Assembly: GCF_018139145.2 (NCBI RefSeq)
Contig: NC_059482.1
Location: 4,724,294 to 4,788,293 of the forward strand
Direction: 5' to 3'
From: Gymnogyps californianus
Lineage: Eukaryota; Chordata; Aves; Accipitriformes; Cathartidae
DNA: 64,000 bases
Both the position numbers and the translations under genes were made by a program. How positions within the stretch are numbered: position 1 is the first letter of the stretch; every line of letters begins with the position of its first letter. Under the pieces are notes generated by a model that was not told where the DNA came from, searched no databases, and was given only the letters and a program-made list of their open reading frames with translations. Positions 12,901 to 26,700 of this stretch are shown piece after piece.

Positions 12901-15900
12901 ACTAGAATTTTCTTCTATTTTACTAGCACTCTCATAAAGTCAACCCTTTCCTTAGCAAGGTGGTTGGAAACATCACGTGACATTTACATTGTGATATAAT
13001 GAACCAACCTAAACTTTGTCAAGCTTTTTAAAAGTAAACACCATTCTACATGCCTACTCAGAACAAAAACTTTCAGTGATGTGAAAACAATTACAGTGCA
13101 TTTCCAAAGTGCCAATATGAGGCACAGTAATTGAAAGCGCCATTTAAATAACAATAATATGGATATGAAACATGTACCCGTAGTTTATAACAACATGATG
13201 TGCTCTATACCATTAACTTTTAATTAACTCCAATTTTGCCACAATTAAACTCAATTAAAGTAGAATGTCTGACATTGCAATTAGCTGTATATAAACACCC
13301 CAGTTGGTGTCACATTGAATTAATGTCTCCCGATGGTGGACTCTCTTTCCAAGGATAATGGATTTACCACCATCAGACTGTTAATTGGACCTGGCACCTC
13401 ATGTGTTGTATGTATCTGAGACATAACACCAGAACTTAGTTTCCTGAACAACTGTGCTTGTCAGAGCTACACAGATTTCAAATGCAACTAGCCAAATTCT
13501 TTATTGCACTGTACATTCTGTAATCATTCCCATATAGAAAAGCTCTTAAAAATTTGAACATCCCATTTTTTACACCCCAAATTTTACATTCACTTTTCTA
13601 CTCACTTGCTCGTCAACAATGAAAATTATTATACAGCAAAAAATACCATAACATATGTAGAAAAAGAAATCACGTCTATTAGTAAGCACCACATTTAACG
13701 CAATAAATCATTGCTTGTTAGCAGAGTTTATTTTGAATGATCTATTTCTTCTGTCCTTTTTCATATTAGAAGTTCAATCCTATCTCATGAACAGTCCTAC
13801 TGAAATTAGTGGGTTTTGGCTTAATATATTACAGTCTCAATGGGAAGCAGTTAGACAACGATTAGTCTTAGTTCAGTATCAGACTGTTGATGCAATTATG
13901 CTACCCCAAAGATAGATATTAAGACTACAACATCTATCACTTCATTGCCAAGCTCACAACTGTTGAGCAATGTGTGCATGACTTAAACCACTTGGCATAG
14001 TCATAGAATAAGTCAGCATTTACTACTAGTAAGTGCACTAGTATCCAACTTTAAGGAGCAAATCTGTGAGATTAAGGTGACAGCATAAGTAAAGAAAGAA
14101 AACTGATCCTAACACCTTCAAGAAAATGGTTATTTAAATCCTCTGAATTCCCTAACAACTGTTAGAAAAAAGTTACAACCAAATCTAACACAACAGATAA
14201 GTGAAACTGAAATACAGGCTTCACAAGGCAAAAAACGAGCATTTAATTCCCTGCATATTTAACCCTAAAAAAGCTGTAGGAAAAAAATTACACAAAGTCT
14301 TATAAAATACAGAAAATTGGAAGATAATCTACCACATCTTTTAAAGAACTAAATCTTGTTTTAAGAGATTCTTAGTATCTAAAAATCTAACACAAGTCAA
14401 ATCAATGGGCAGTGGAGTTACTTAAATACTACGTGCTTTGGGGTTTTTGTATTTTGAAAATGACACATTTCAGCGCCAATTTGTAAAGAACCTCCGGCTT
14501 CCTTTCCTACCATCCTAATTCCTCCATTTCATTCCTGTTTAGGATAAATAAAATAGCCTGTGCAGAAGCTGGTAAATTCTCCGTGCTACTCACATAGGAC
14601 AAGTTTTGTGTTATGAAAAGGAAAACATTCTCATTAATAAGCAGCTTTAACGTCTAGGTTAAAATGATGCTTATAAGCTAGTGTTCTTTGTGAAAAGATA
14701 AAAGAAAATTGACCTGGTGGGTATGACTTACCATAATTATATGCTTCTCAAAAGTTTTGGGATTCAGAGCAGAATGCATAATTGGTTCAAATCATACCTT
14801 TTACATTTGTCATAAAATACCATAATTTATGCTGCTGAATAGCAAAAATTAAAATTGAGTAGCTAATATCAGCACATTAGCTTCTCATATAATCCGAATG
14901 ACAACATCAGCAGGAGCAAAGGATCCCTCAACATAGGTGCTGCTTTGAGTCACTACTGATGCTATATGAGGACTAGCATCTACTAAATCACTAAAACTAC
15001 TTCTTTGGGGATTAGAATGTGCTTTTGATGTCTGCAGGTTAAGGTGATTAAAACATGCATATTTTGCAAGAATTGCTGAGATCAAAAGGTCAGGTTCTGT
15101 GGTCATTTCCAATAACATTGGACAACCACATATATGGACTGAAAAGGATAAATGATGGAGATAGAATACATGATGAAAATGTGTTCAGAAGGACATTAAT
15201 GAATATCTAACAAAGCCCAGAACAAAACATAAAGAAGGAAGAAACGGGGAAACCTCTTAACAGGGTAGCAAAATACCACCAGTATTAGGAATAAACACGC
15301 TCATAAAATTCTTGGCATTTTATCTGTCATCGGGGAAGGTTCTGGTTAAGTCTCAAACGCAAATACGTATGCCTGAAGTATGCCCTGAGACTGCCACAGC
15401 AAAGTATATCAATACACTGTAAATATTAATTGCAATTGAACATACAATGCCCACACTGTCATTTTAAATACTTTGAGCAGAATCTATTGGAAAAAAAACA
15501 TTATATGCTACTGATGGCATTTATTTGTAACTATTTTCACTGAATCACATCTTCAGTATTTTCAAAAACCAATGGAATTTCCTCTGTAAGCTGAAAAACC
15601 GCAAAAAATATATCACATCTTTTCTGCTTACTAATTGCTACTATTCTAAAAGTTTGATTTACAAACAGAAAAAAAAAAGGTTATTGAAAACAGTTTTTAT
15701 TTGCAATATAAACCTTTGTCAAAAGCCTGTAATCTGACTGCTATACTTTGGGGAAATTACTTGAAGCCTTTCTAAGACATACAATTTTGCCTTTAATTGC
15801 AATTTTAATTCAGAATTCAATTAATCAATTCACTAATCCCACTCACTAGAATTTAGGAGACAATTTGCTTTTTGTATTTCAGCCTGGATAGATCAGCCAA

Positions 15901-18900
15901 GAATAGACATGGGAAATTATTTATACGCTTGCATCTACAAGTTCAAAGCATGTGGTAGAGGTAGTAAGCACAGCATTGATCAAAGCTACCAATAAAGAAA
16001 TGGAGTGAAATTAAAAGCATATCCTCAAACACCTCAATTCCTTTAAAGCATTTTCTTCAATAAATACATTGCAAATATCAATTGCAAATAGGTTTAACAG
16101 GAACTGAATATCGGTATCATTAGATGACTTAGTACCTTAAAATTAATAGTGAATGTTAATTTAGCAATTTGAAACCTGACAAAATGCAGTGTGTTTTTCA
16201 AATTGATGTATTGTTAATATATTAAAGGTTACAAATGCAGTTACAGTCTCCTACTTCTGTACTGCCACGTCTGTGTTCTGCAAAGCTGAATGACAAGCAA
16301 ATTACATGTTTGGAGAATCAGTTTGCTGGCTCTTAAAGCCCATAAACATAGCAGATTGTGCTTTAATTTGCTGGTTTCATGTACAGCAGATCCACGATTC
16401 AATAAGGTCAGTGTCATTAGATATACCCTGCAGAGCATAGCGAATACACAGCACAAATTTTCACATCCCAAGATTTGAACTTAGAAACACTTTAGGCCTG
16501 ACAAGCACCAAAATTGCTGGTTTTTCTCCAAGTCTTTACTGGAAGCTCTAGATGTCTGACTGAGAGAAAGATTGCAGCCCTCTCTGAGGAAAAACTCCAG
16601 TTGCTGGGAATAAGGCCTTCAGACCTGAGAATCCCAAGACTGTTGAATGAAACTCAGTCTCTCTGTATACAGTGGGGGATAATTGTCGCACTGATTATGG
16701 GGAAACTAGAAGCTTATATAAAATGGCTAGCCAGTAGGGTATTCTTCCATACCAAATGTTTTCTTTCCTCTTTAGAGGGGAAAACGTAAAATACTGTGAA
16801 GTTGCATAGCATTTAGGGAATATATGTTGGTTTTAGAACAATTTCTTTACTCCTTTTTTGTCCTTTCCACTAGGTTTCCCTAGCAGCAAGGAAAAAAATG
16901 GAAGTTTTTTACAAATTGTTTTAGATAACAAGAAAAATCGGTCGTTTAAAACTGTCATGATTTTCCTCCCTCTTAGTAATTTCTAAGTAGTAAATCATAA
17001 TCCTGTTATTTAACTCTATTAAATCTTCTAAAACTAACGGAAATATAACAGCAGTACATTGCTTTATTTGTTCCCATCCACAAATAAAATCTGTAATCTG
17101 TATTCATATCACCTGTGTATTATGTATACATACAATAACAGAGCCTTAAATAGATAATAGGTATTTTCAATGCATTGCAGTCAGATATTTGAATTACCAT
17201 TATGTAAAATAAATATTAAGAATAATGTCAGAGCAGAGGTTGGGAAGAATTCTGCAAAGACGAACCATGTATTTTGCAAATTTAAACTGCAAATACAACT
17301 GCATAGCAGCGTACACTATATAACACATGTGCTAATGACAAAAACTAGAAGAAATTATAAATTAATATTTCTCCAAGCCTCTCATGCATATAACCATTTC
17401 AGATAGAGGTTTTCTGGCTCCATACCACCTTCTCCAATATTTTACCCATGTGCTTTCCCACTCAGAAGCCTTCAGTCCCAACTGGACTGTTTTATGATCC
17501 TCTATATTTTAGTGTTGGACTTCAGGAGAGATTGAAGCAGAATATTTACCAGCCCCTGCTCCTGCTGCCAGCAGCCCAACAAGTTTAGACAAAATGTTTC
17601 AAATAGAAATGCTCTCAGAGAAAAAAATGTCCTTATGGGGTAACTTCAAAAGGATCAGGATTACAGTTAATGTATCTGTCCTCACAAAATTTTAGTCACA
17701 CACCTGCACAATGAGTTTTGCTAGTAGCTACTGAGTCCTGTTCTATCCTCTAAAGAAAAATTACAAAGCACCTCAAAACAAAAAGATCCATCATGTGAGT
17801 CTAAACATATAGTGTTTTACATGAACTAATATAAACAAATTATCTGTTGAAAATATCTTAAAGTCACATCTCTTGTTAATGAGCTACTAGAAAATAAAAA
17901 ATAGATCAAGACATTCACATAAATATAGCTTCATTTTAAGGAATATGTCTAATTAAGAAATAATTAGTAATGACTGGAGCAACCAGGACAAATACAGCAA
18001 GACTTTTATCATTTACATGTTAACAAAATGATGCCAAGTAAAATTTCCATATTAGAAGTCTCTTCACGCAATGCTCTAAATATTTGTAACTGTAGTCCCC
18101 TACACCTCTCTCACTCATTTGCTATTATGCACTGAAAAAGATCTAAAGAAGGAAAAATGTGAATGCAGAAGAATCACGTGTTTCCATGAACGTCTTCACC
18201 ACAACAGCCTAATAAAGGGAAAAACAGATATTCTCACAGCTCTGCTTGCGATGTGTAGCGCTGCCAACTCTTACATTTTTATGAGTTTCATTACAGCTAG
18301 TGGTTTTCTTGAAGTTCCACCTATCAAGTCCTGTCATATTTTCATTTTAAAGCGATAAATATATAACTGCCAAAAAGAACTCAAAAGTTCAGACGATGTG
18401 GATCAAAACAAGCCCAGAAGCCAGATTAAAAGGAATTCAATGCATCACCCGAACTCTCATGCAAGTTTTGGGGCTCTGACATATTTTAAATTCTTGGGAC
18501 AGGTAACATTTCAGATGGTGAGAGTAGGATCCCTAAGGTTCAGCGTGACTGAAGTCTTCGCAAATAACTTAGAAATACTGTAATTAAGAAATAATGATAT
18601 TGCACTAGCGATTTCATGCTGTTAAGCATGGAAACAAGATTTCCATTTGACTGCAACAGAAGCGAGATTTGAGTGGAATAGATGAAGCAGTTGTATATAA
18701 ATCTTTTAGGATATGCTAAGGTTTATGACATCATACATTTGTGTTTATGCACTGACACATACTTCTGGACGTATCTGTGGGTATTTAATCAAAGTATAGC
18801 AGAAAAGCAACCTGCATGCACACATGTATACAACAGACTGAAGTGCAGCTGTATTTTTTTGAAGTGGATTGGTGTATAAATTAGTCTCTTATTGTTTGAT

Positions 18901-20439
18901 TGGTAAAATGTTATCAGTCAGAACTATATACACAAAACATGCATTTTCTTACATTTTATTTCTTGTAAACGGTACAGAGTTCACCTGTGATGCAAGAGGA
19001 AAATGAATTCTATTTATGCTCATACAGCATCAGTCAATATGTTTACTTAGGTCTAGCTGCAGGGCCAAATTATGCTGTTAGCTATACCCATGGCACACTA
19101 CTCAAGAATAGTTAATTGCCATCAATGTGGTAACAGAGAGACAGTTGATGTATTTCAGGGTGGGGCGGGAGACAACCCACAAAGGGTTCTAATTTCATTT
19201 CCACAGATCAAAAAAATATAAAATTTTACTATCACCCACCCACAAATGGTCATCTGCCTCATCTGTGGGCCTGGGAAACAGTTGAATCTGCAGTGGACTT
19301 AAAATATAGCAGTCAAAAAGCTTTGAAGATGACTCGAGCAAGTGGATCCTAGACTCCATCTTTTTTTTTTTTTTTTAAATTTCTTTTTACAGTACACAAT
19401 AATTTTTGTATCATTTCAATAATGGAGACTTCATGGTCCATACTGCCATTTTTCCTCAAAGTCTCTTACAGACATGGAAAAAATACATAAGAATGAACAT
19501 GCCATAGTAGGGGCCCTATGAAACAATTGCATCATATTAGGGCTCCTAAACCTTGGTGCAAGAAAGAGCAGATGCAGAAAGATTGGATTTTGAAGATAAC
19601 TTAACTGCACATTCAACTGCACCATGACATTTAAATGATGAGATTTGTTGTAGCCTAATTCCCTCTAATGATGTTAGAGAAACATGCACAATGGAACACA
19701 GAATCCACAAACTGAATCATTGAAGCATGCTTGTTTCTTAATTTTATACAAATTCTTTTCATATATTTTGCAAAAATATCATGCCACTCCACATTAATTA
19801 AAACTTACCTCTGCATAAAAATTACAAACCTGTTTAGTGTTTTTGCCAGAAACACATGCATATACAGCTTTAAAATTACGGCCCATTATCCTACAATAAT
19901 TTTACAGAGATCAAGTATTAAAACCACAGTTCTGAAGTCACAGAACTAATTATTATATCGGGCGTTCTATGATACCGCTCCCTTTTTGAGGCTGACCACT
20001 TTTAAACAGATCACAACTCCAGTGTTGACAGAATTAAGTATTGGAATTGTTTTTAATAAACTAAATGCTAGGAATTGCCAGCCAATCATATACTTCTTAA
20101 ACTAATATCCATAATTTGACAGAAGAGATATACAGTCTAAAGAGCATTAAAATGGAAACAAAACTCAATTTTCCACCAAAATTTCTTAGCATCACATATT
20201 AACTACCTAGGCTATTTCACAAAAATTGAAGAAAAGGTAGGGTCATGTAGTAAGTAATCCAAAGTCAAGAGTTTCCAGAACACACGTTTCTAAAGGGATT
20301 TACTTATTAACACAGCAGATTAGAATGGATAAAGCAGTACAGCTTTTGTGAAGACAGTGGAAAGGTTCTATACAATAACAAATTTATGCTTAGATGATGG
20401 TTATGCATACCCCTAGCAACACTATTTATAAAGAGCATA
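12901..20439. other. Intron sequence, no gene; possible conserved blocks
   Basis: No coding similarity was recognised. Homeobox-type AT-rich motifs cluster at 13080-13460. A minus-strand ATG-to-stop frame of 77 codons at 14885-15118 has no recognised relative. A 16-base T run lies at 19361-19376. The rest is featureless AT-rich DNA with short simple repeats. Confidence 0.6.
13080..13460. promoter_or_regulatory. Candidate conserved non-coding element
   Basis: This stretch has a dense set of TTAATT, TAATTA-like and CAATTA cores of the kind bound by homeodomain proteins, plus an inverted pair GATGGTGG (13332-13339) and CCACCATC (13367-13374) with a 27-base loop. Its composition differs from the surrounding AT-rich intron. 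Large cadherin introns often hold developmental enhancers. That it is conserved or active is inference only. Confidence 0.25.
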
Positions 20440-20760
20440 AAACAGGTCAGTGTGACTGAATAAGGAAATGCAGAGAGTGTAGGAAAAGTGTAAGTGAATG
20501 ACATAAAACATCAAGAAAGACAGGGGGAGGAGAAAGGTTATGGAATGAAGTTAAAAGTGCAAGGGAAAAAAGACTCAAGAAGGTGGAAAATGAAAAGAAG
20601 ATTGCAGGAGAGGATAAGACAGGTAATATGATTTTCTTCAGGTACATAAAGAACAAGAGGTCAGAAAGGAGACAGCAGGTCCTCTAGCTGCACACAGGAA
20701 ATTATTGACAAAAAAATATAATGAATTCATTGCCTTAGTTCTCAAAAAAAAAAAAAAAGG
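20440..20760 (+). mobile_element. Decayed CR1-type LINE fragment (linker before RT)
   Basis: The plus strand contains a block translating as FFRYIKNKR (within 20632-20660), a signature of the segment between the endonuclease and reverse transcriptase in CR1-type LINEs. The basic, lysine- and arginine-rich codons before it fit the same segment. About 50 bases downstream a worn match to the NEFFASVF block follows (NEFIALVL). Stops and indels interrupt it and no 3' end is seen. It is an old internal fragment, oriented opposite to CDH13. The edges are uncertain. Confidence 0.55.
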
Positions 20761-23700
20761 AATAAGAAATAGTTATTACAGACCGTATCTCAGTTTTCAT
20801 TAAAAAAAAAGAAGCTATAGATTGTTATGGACCCACATTTCCAAGATGAAGAAATAGCCATAGAAATCAAGGTCTTTCCAGCAATTAGAACATTAAGATT
20901 CTGAATTTTGACCAAATATCTAAATAAGAGAGACTTCTTTCTTTATTGGGAGGAATAAGAGGTATAGAGATTTGAGCAACCAAACTTCAAAAATTTCTGT
21001 ATTATATTCTGAATATTACTAATGGACTAGGAAAAGCTCAAAGTAGTGTTGCAAAATAACAAGTGAGGCCAGACCTTCAAGACTTTGACTTGAGCCACAG
21101 GAAAGGTACTCTATTTCAAAATATACACTGCAACATTTTTGCATGCTTAGCAAGGGACCAAGAAGCTGAGAACTTGTGTACTTTTTCTAGAAAAAAACAA
21201 ACCAAACAAAAAATATATACCTAATAAGAGATGAAATAGGACCCTCCTCGCCATTCATAAAGACAAGATTAATAGTTTCTACTTATTCTACAGTTAGTTG
21301 GCAGAATGCCAATGTATCAAAATGGGTTCAAGAAAAGTTTTTGAGCAGAAAAAGATTTCCTAACCAAGTTGTTTGACTCGCACCAACCGAAAAAAAAAGA
21401 CTTTCCCATCTTTCCTCTAAATTTCTAAGCTGCACCTTTGCATACATGAGCATAATCAGGCACATCTGAGTACACAGCAGACAAAAAAGTGTGACAAATT
21501 GTACAGAACTGGGATACACAAAGTAATGGTTAGTACAAACCTAAGCTGCAGAAGCTCATCTAGTCTTTCCCTCCCCTCCGTTCAGACCTGACATGCCCTT
21601 CCTAGAGAGGCATAACACATCAGCAGTCACTGTGAAACTGCTGTCATGTCCATCACTGCATAAGGCTGGGAACAATTATGAATGTTTGCAAGGCAAGACT
21701 CCTTCTTTTCACTGTAGGAAAACATAAGGTCTGGGGAAAGGGCAAAGTGTCTTCCTAGGTATTTAGGCTGCACCTAGAACAGTGAGCGTTCAGCAAGATA
21801 TTTTGAGGGTTGCTATAATACAAATAGACGAGGAAAAGAAACAAACAAACTGATCATGCTAAAGAGTGAAGAAGTATCATGATGACATTTAAATGCCTCA
21901 AAATGCAATTAATGTGTAATAGCAAAAGTAGTTTCACAGACTATTAACATAATATGACAAAAATGTTATTAGTCTCCTCTTGTTTTACTGAACACATCAT
22001 TATTCTTTCCAGGAGTAGTGTTCTATTAGAAAATAATAATAATAAAAAACAAACAAACAAAACAACCATGAAATCAAATTCTGTGTCATATGTTACTGTC
22101 TCAGTAAACTCCAATTTTTCTTTATTTCTTACTGCTGTGCGTTTCCACCTCCCACTCTTCAATGAGAAAACACTAATTTTGCCTGGTGTTTGGAGTTTGC
22201 ATTATTTTTAGCATGGAAATCCAAGCTCACTACCTTGTCTTGACAGTTACAGGTTATAAACAAACCTTTGCTGATTTTTCCCTTTAATGAAACTTCACTC
22301 TGTTCCTCCTACAAATGACATGACAGTGCTGTTGAACAGCAGGAATGTCAAAGCCATACAAGCAGTTAGATCTAAGAATAAAGTATATGCCCTCCAACAA
22401 AACTAACTGTTGACTTTTGTATGCTTTCCACATAAATGATATGAGGATGCTAGTGGCTTCTGAAATGAATCACAGTACCCTGCTGATATCTCATAACATT
22501 AAGATCTACAGTATGTATTGCATAGACTATTTACAGTAAAAATGAACAAGATATGGTAAATTAGAGAGTTTATATAAAATAGATATCTTGTTCCCCCAAG
22601 ACAAAATGGGAGAATATACATAAAAATAACATGAATTCTAACTTCATTTCCTGTCAGTTTTTCTTTTTATCCCATAAACCAACCTTGGGAGAAAGAGAGA
22701 TATTTCCAGTAGCTGGAAAACCCATTTATATCCCAGCTGTGCAAGCAATTATTTAAATCATACTTTTAAGAAATGTGACTCTATGTAAAATTTATATGCT
22801 CAAATATTTGATTTATGCACACAGTTATGGTGACCTCCTTGGTTTTGACCTTGGTAAACAATCAATGCCAAAAAGTTCCCCATGAATTCAGGAGCCTGCC
22901 AATACAGATCTCATCAAAGGATCTAGACCTTTGCTTCTGCTGGCTTTGTTCCTGTTGTTGCATTTCTGCTTCCAGGTTTGATGAAATATCTGTTAATACT
23001 TAATCTTGCCATTTCGTAATCTCAATGGAGAAAAAAAAAGATGAAAGAAATACTGATTATCTTTTAACAAACAATACCTGTTTTTCTCCAATTTATGACG
23101 TCCTAAAAAAATGCCTTCTATGTCTAAATCCATTTGTTACAGAAGAACAGGAAGCAACAACTTTTTTACTAATCCATCGCTCTTAGTTTTTAGATGAAAA
23201 ATGGGGTTTTTTAGGTTGACAGATTAATTTACTTCACCCTTTCCCCATAAAAGTAAAAGCAGTGCTAAGTCATGAACAATCATGTCAGAAACAAAGTTCA
23301 GTACCAAGCCGGTATTGTCAGAACAAAGAAGTTTCCATAAGATTCATAGAGTCCTCTGTAGCATAATGCTTTTTTATGGACAGAATGGTTTTTTGGAGAT
23401 TACAGACACCAACAGTCGCTTGTTAATGAGAGACAGATATACAGAGCCTCATATCAAGCACCTTAAATTTATTCAAGGCATCTCAGCCAGGCTACGCTGA
23501 GAAGCTGTGCTGGAATAAAGGTGTTGCCGAGGGATGAGATTTGTGTAACCGATGGAGCTCTCTATCAGTAACAGAACTTGCGTGGTCACGTGCACACTAC
23601 ATCAACCTAACACACCTTCAATAGTAGTGAAACTTCACTGCTCCAAAACTTTTAGCCGCAGTGAAAGTCTCAGAAAGGAGTATAATGACAGAGTAACGCT

Positions 23701-26700
23701 ACCCCCAGAGCAGACCATCTGAACTTTCTGCATTTTGCATCTTCAAGACTTGTTGAAGTAGAAGGGATTCTGATATAAAAATAGAGTTGATTTCCTCTTC
23801 CTATATAAAAATGCCTATATTGGAATAATACCAGTATAACTGAGTTTCAACTGTGAATTGACCAATTTCTGATGCTAAGCCTGATGCTGTGCTAACATAA
23901 GTTTATAGAAATTATAGTCTATGACTATTATATGAACAGGTGTGCAACTGCTGAGACATAAGTCTCTGTGCTAGGTTAAGATTACTATGCCTATCTCGGG
24001 ATACAGAGCAGCCTGCAGTTCCTTCATGTGCAGCCATGACAGGGGGAATTCAATGTTTTTTCAAGAGGCTGCCCATGTTTTTTTGAGATCCTACCTATAG
24101 CAATTCATTATTTTTAGCATTCACAGTGATGAATTTTCCTCTTTTGCATAGGCATTATCATCAGCTTGCTTACTGAAAAGTCCATGTAGGGATAGCTAAA
24201 TTTCAAGTAATGCTGCCAGGCAATAACCTAATGGCACTTTCTCAGCCAGTGTTCATTTCTCTCTCTGTAGTCACAATATGAAATTAATTCTAAACAGTCC
24301 TCTCTGAATTTACCTGGTGCCCCAACATCTGAACACATTAATGAATATATACATAAACATATCAACATAAAGAAAAAAAAGTACAAGATATCTGAGGCAC
24401 TCTCTACATATACATGTGTAATGTAAGCTAGAGACCTTTTTCACTGCCAGAATTTTCCACTGTATGTCAGTTGATCTAACTACAGCTCATTTATATAAAT
24501 AAGTTTCTAGCTTATTAATAATCATATCCAATAGCTGCACAAGAACTCTCTTTTTTTTTTTAGTGAAATTTTCTTTCTTTTCTCCTTGCTAAATAATCAG
24601 GATTCCTCCTTGAAAGTTTGTACTATGCCATTATTCCAAGCTTTTTTGCTGTAACAGATGCAGTTTGGGAGCACCAATATTTTAATAGGTTTTCTCTGTG
24701 TATAACTGATTCTTTAATTAAATCAAGCACATTTTGCTGAAATTTACATCTCTACTAGACCAAACCCCTCCTCCCATGGAAGGCTGAGTGCCTTCTTTTT
24801 TTCAGGATATTAGTGGGAGAGGACTGAGGTCTGACGTTCCCCATCAACTGGTTTCAGCTCAAGACAGAGCAAATCACTTACACTTCAAACAATTCTGCCA
24901 GTGCAGATAACCAAGATTAAAATACAGTTTAGACCAGTCTTGTTAAGTTAGAAGCAAGTTTGTGGTTTTCCTTCTCAAAGAGAAGCATGCTTCTGTGTGC
25001 TGTCTATACATCTCCACACTGCATATTGCAAAGATTCAGTATCAGGGTATGATAAATCATTCTGAAAAGGATGTGGCTGCACTAAAATGGACTTACACAG
25101 AAGACAAATTCGTTCTTCTGTACAGGATAAATGACAGCTGTTCACTTCTAGTTTTTTGCTACAGTAATACTTTCAGTATATGCAAAAATGCATTCAAGTA
25201 CTTAAAATTCTTTCTCACAAAATACTCCTTGGCACCTGACCAAGCTAGTTTTCCTCATGATTGTGAAGCATTTCCATTATTTGTTCCATATTAAACACAG
25301 AAATAGAGTCCATTAGGACTGCAGCATCACCCTAAATGTTTGGCTCAGTCACAGAAACAACAGTCTCATGTAACCTAAACTGAAGCAGTTCACACTAGAG
25401 ATTTGGTTGCTGTTGATTGGTTTGAATTCTTTAGCCTGTTCTCAGTCTACTTGTTATCCAACATATAGAAACAATACTACATAGAGCAAATACTCCTAAT
25501 TTGCTTTCAGTCCTGTTAACATAAGTTTTCTAAATATCTCAGTCTGTCACTACCAGTTGCAAGGCATGCTTTCACAGAAGTGTGATCTGTCATTATTAAA
25601 AAAGCTGAAAGCTGATTTCACACTTCTGCTTGTTAAGTATTTTCTAAAGCAAATAAAGCTCTATACTTAAAAAATAATTAAAACTAACTCTTCATTAACA
25701 GTTCAAATTGCCTAGGTAAATTTGGTCACAGCTCTAATTTGCACACTGTCGCTGAATAGTTTTATCAAGCTTCTTCATTTCACGCTTGCAAAGGATCACT
25801 TTCTGATTATTTCTCTTCCACACATATTTACACTTCGCAAGCAGTTATGAAAAAGCCTGTGAACGATGGCAACATCCTTTAAAATCTTGAGACCCAATTG
25901 AAAGCCCCCCATTGACTGGTTGGCACTTTGCCACTGATGCTTAAGAGGTTACAGAACCGGATTTTACTGCTGCAGGGATTACATGTGGTGATACGTGATG
26001 GGAAACAAATTTATACAACTTCAGGCTTTGTCCTGTACCCAAAGAATGCCTAACCAGAATTTCATGCATTAATTGTAAAAAGTTAATGGAATATTGTTCC
26101 CATTTCTTCTGAGCCTACCTAACTTTGAGTAAAGAATAAAACATAGTTCTTTAACTTAGCAATTTTTGTCATCTTGGTCATGGTAATCAATATATGCAAC
26201 TCTTCCTGCTTTTACTTGCATGAAAGCATTCTGCCTATGAATACATTATCTATGTAAATGTGAGGTTTTGAAAATGAGCTGTGTTTTTAATTAACGGATT
26301 ACCCCACAACCACTGTTTTTCAGCCAGTCTTCATTGGCCTTCTATTTGAACCTTTGTTTCCCAATTCACTGGTCTTTTATCAACACTTAGCACAACTAGA
26401 CTTCCAACTTCATCGGAATCCTTTAGTTCTGTTATTGCAGCTCTTTTTAGAAGCACTTGATTTTTTTGCTAAAAGATGCAACTGAAAAGTCACTAATATT
26501 TCCGCTCTGCTGGAATCAGAGAAGACTACGGATCTGAAGAGAACTCAGAATTGCATAGATTATTGGCAATTTTTGGATGGTGTGTACCTCACTGACTTGG
26601 ACTAGAAAATCTATCTTAAGTCTCCCCACCAAGTTCCTTCATCTGTTTTTACACATCTGCACTTTTCAATACTAAATAAATAAATGATTTGCCATTGTCT

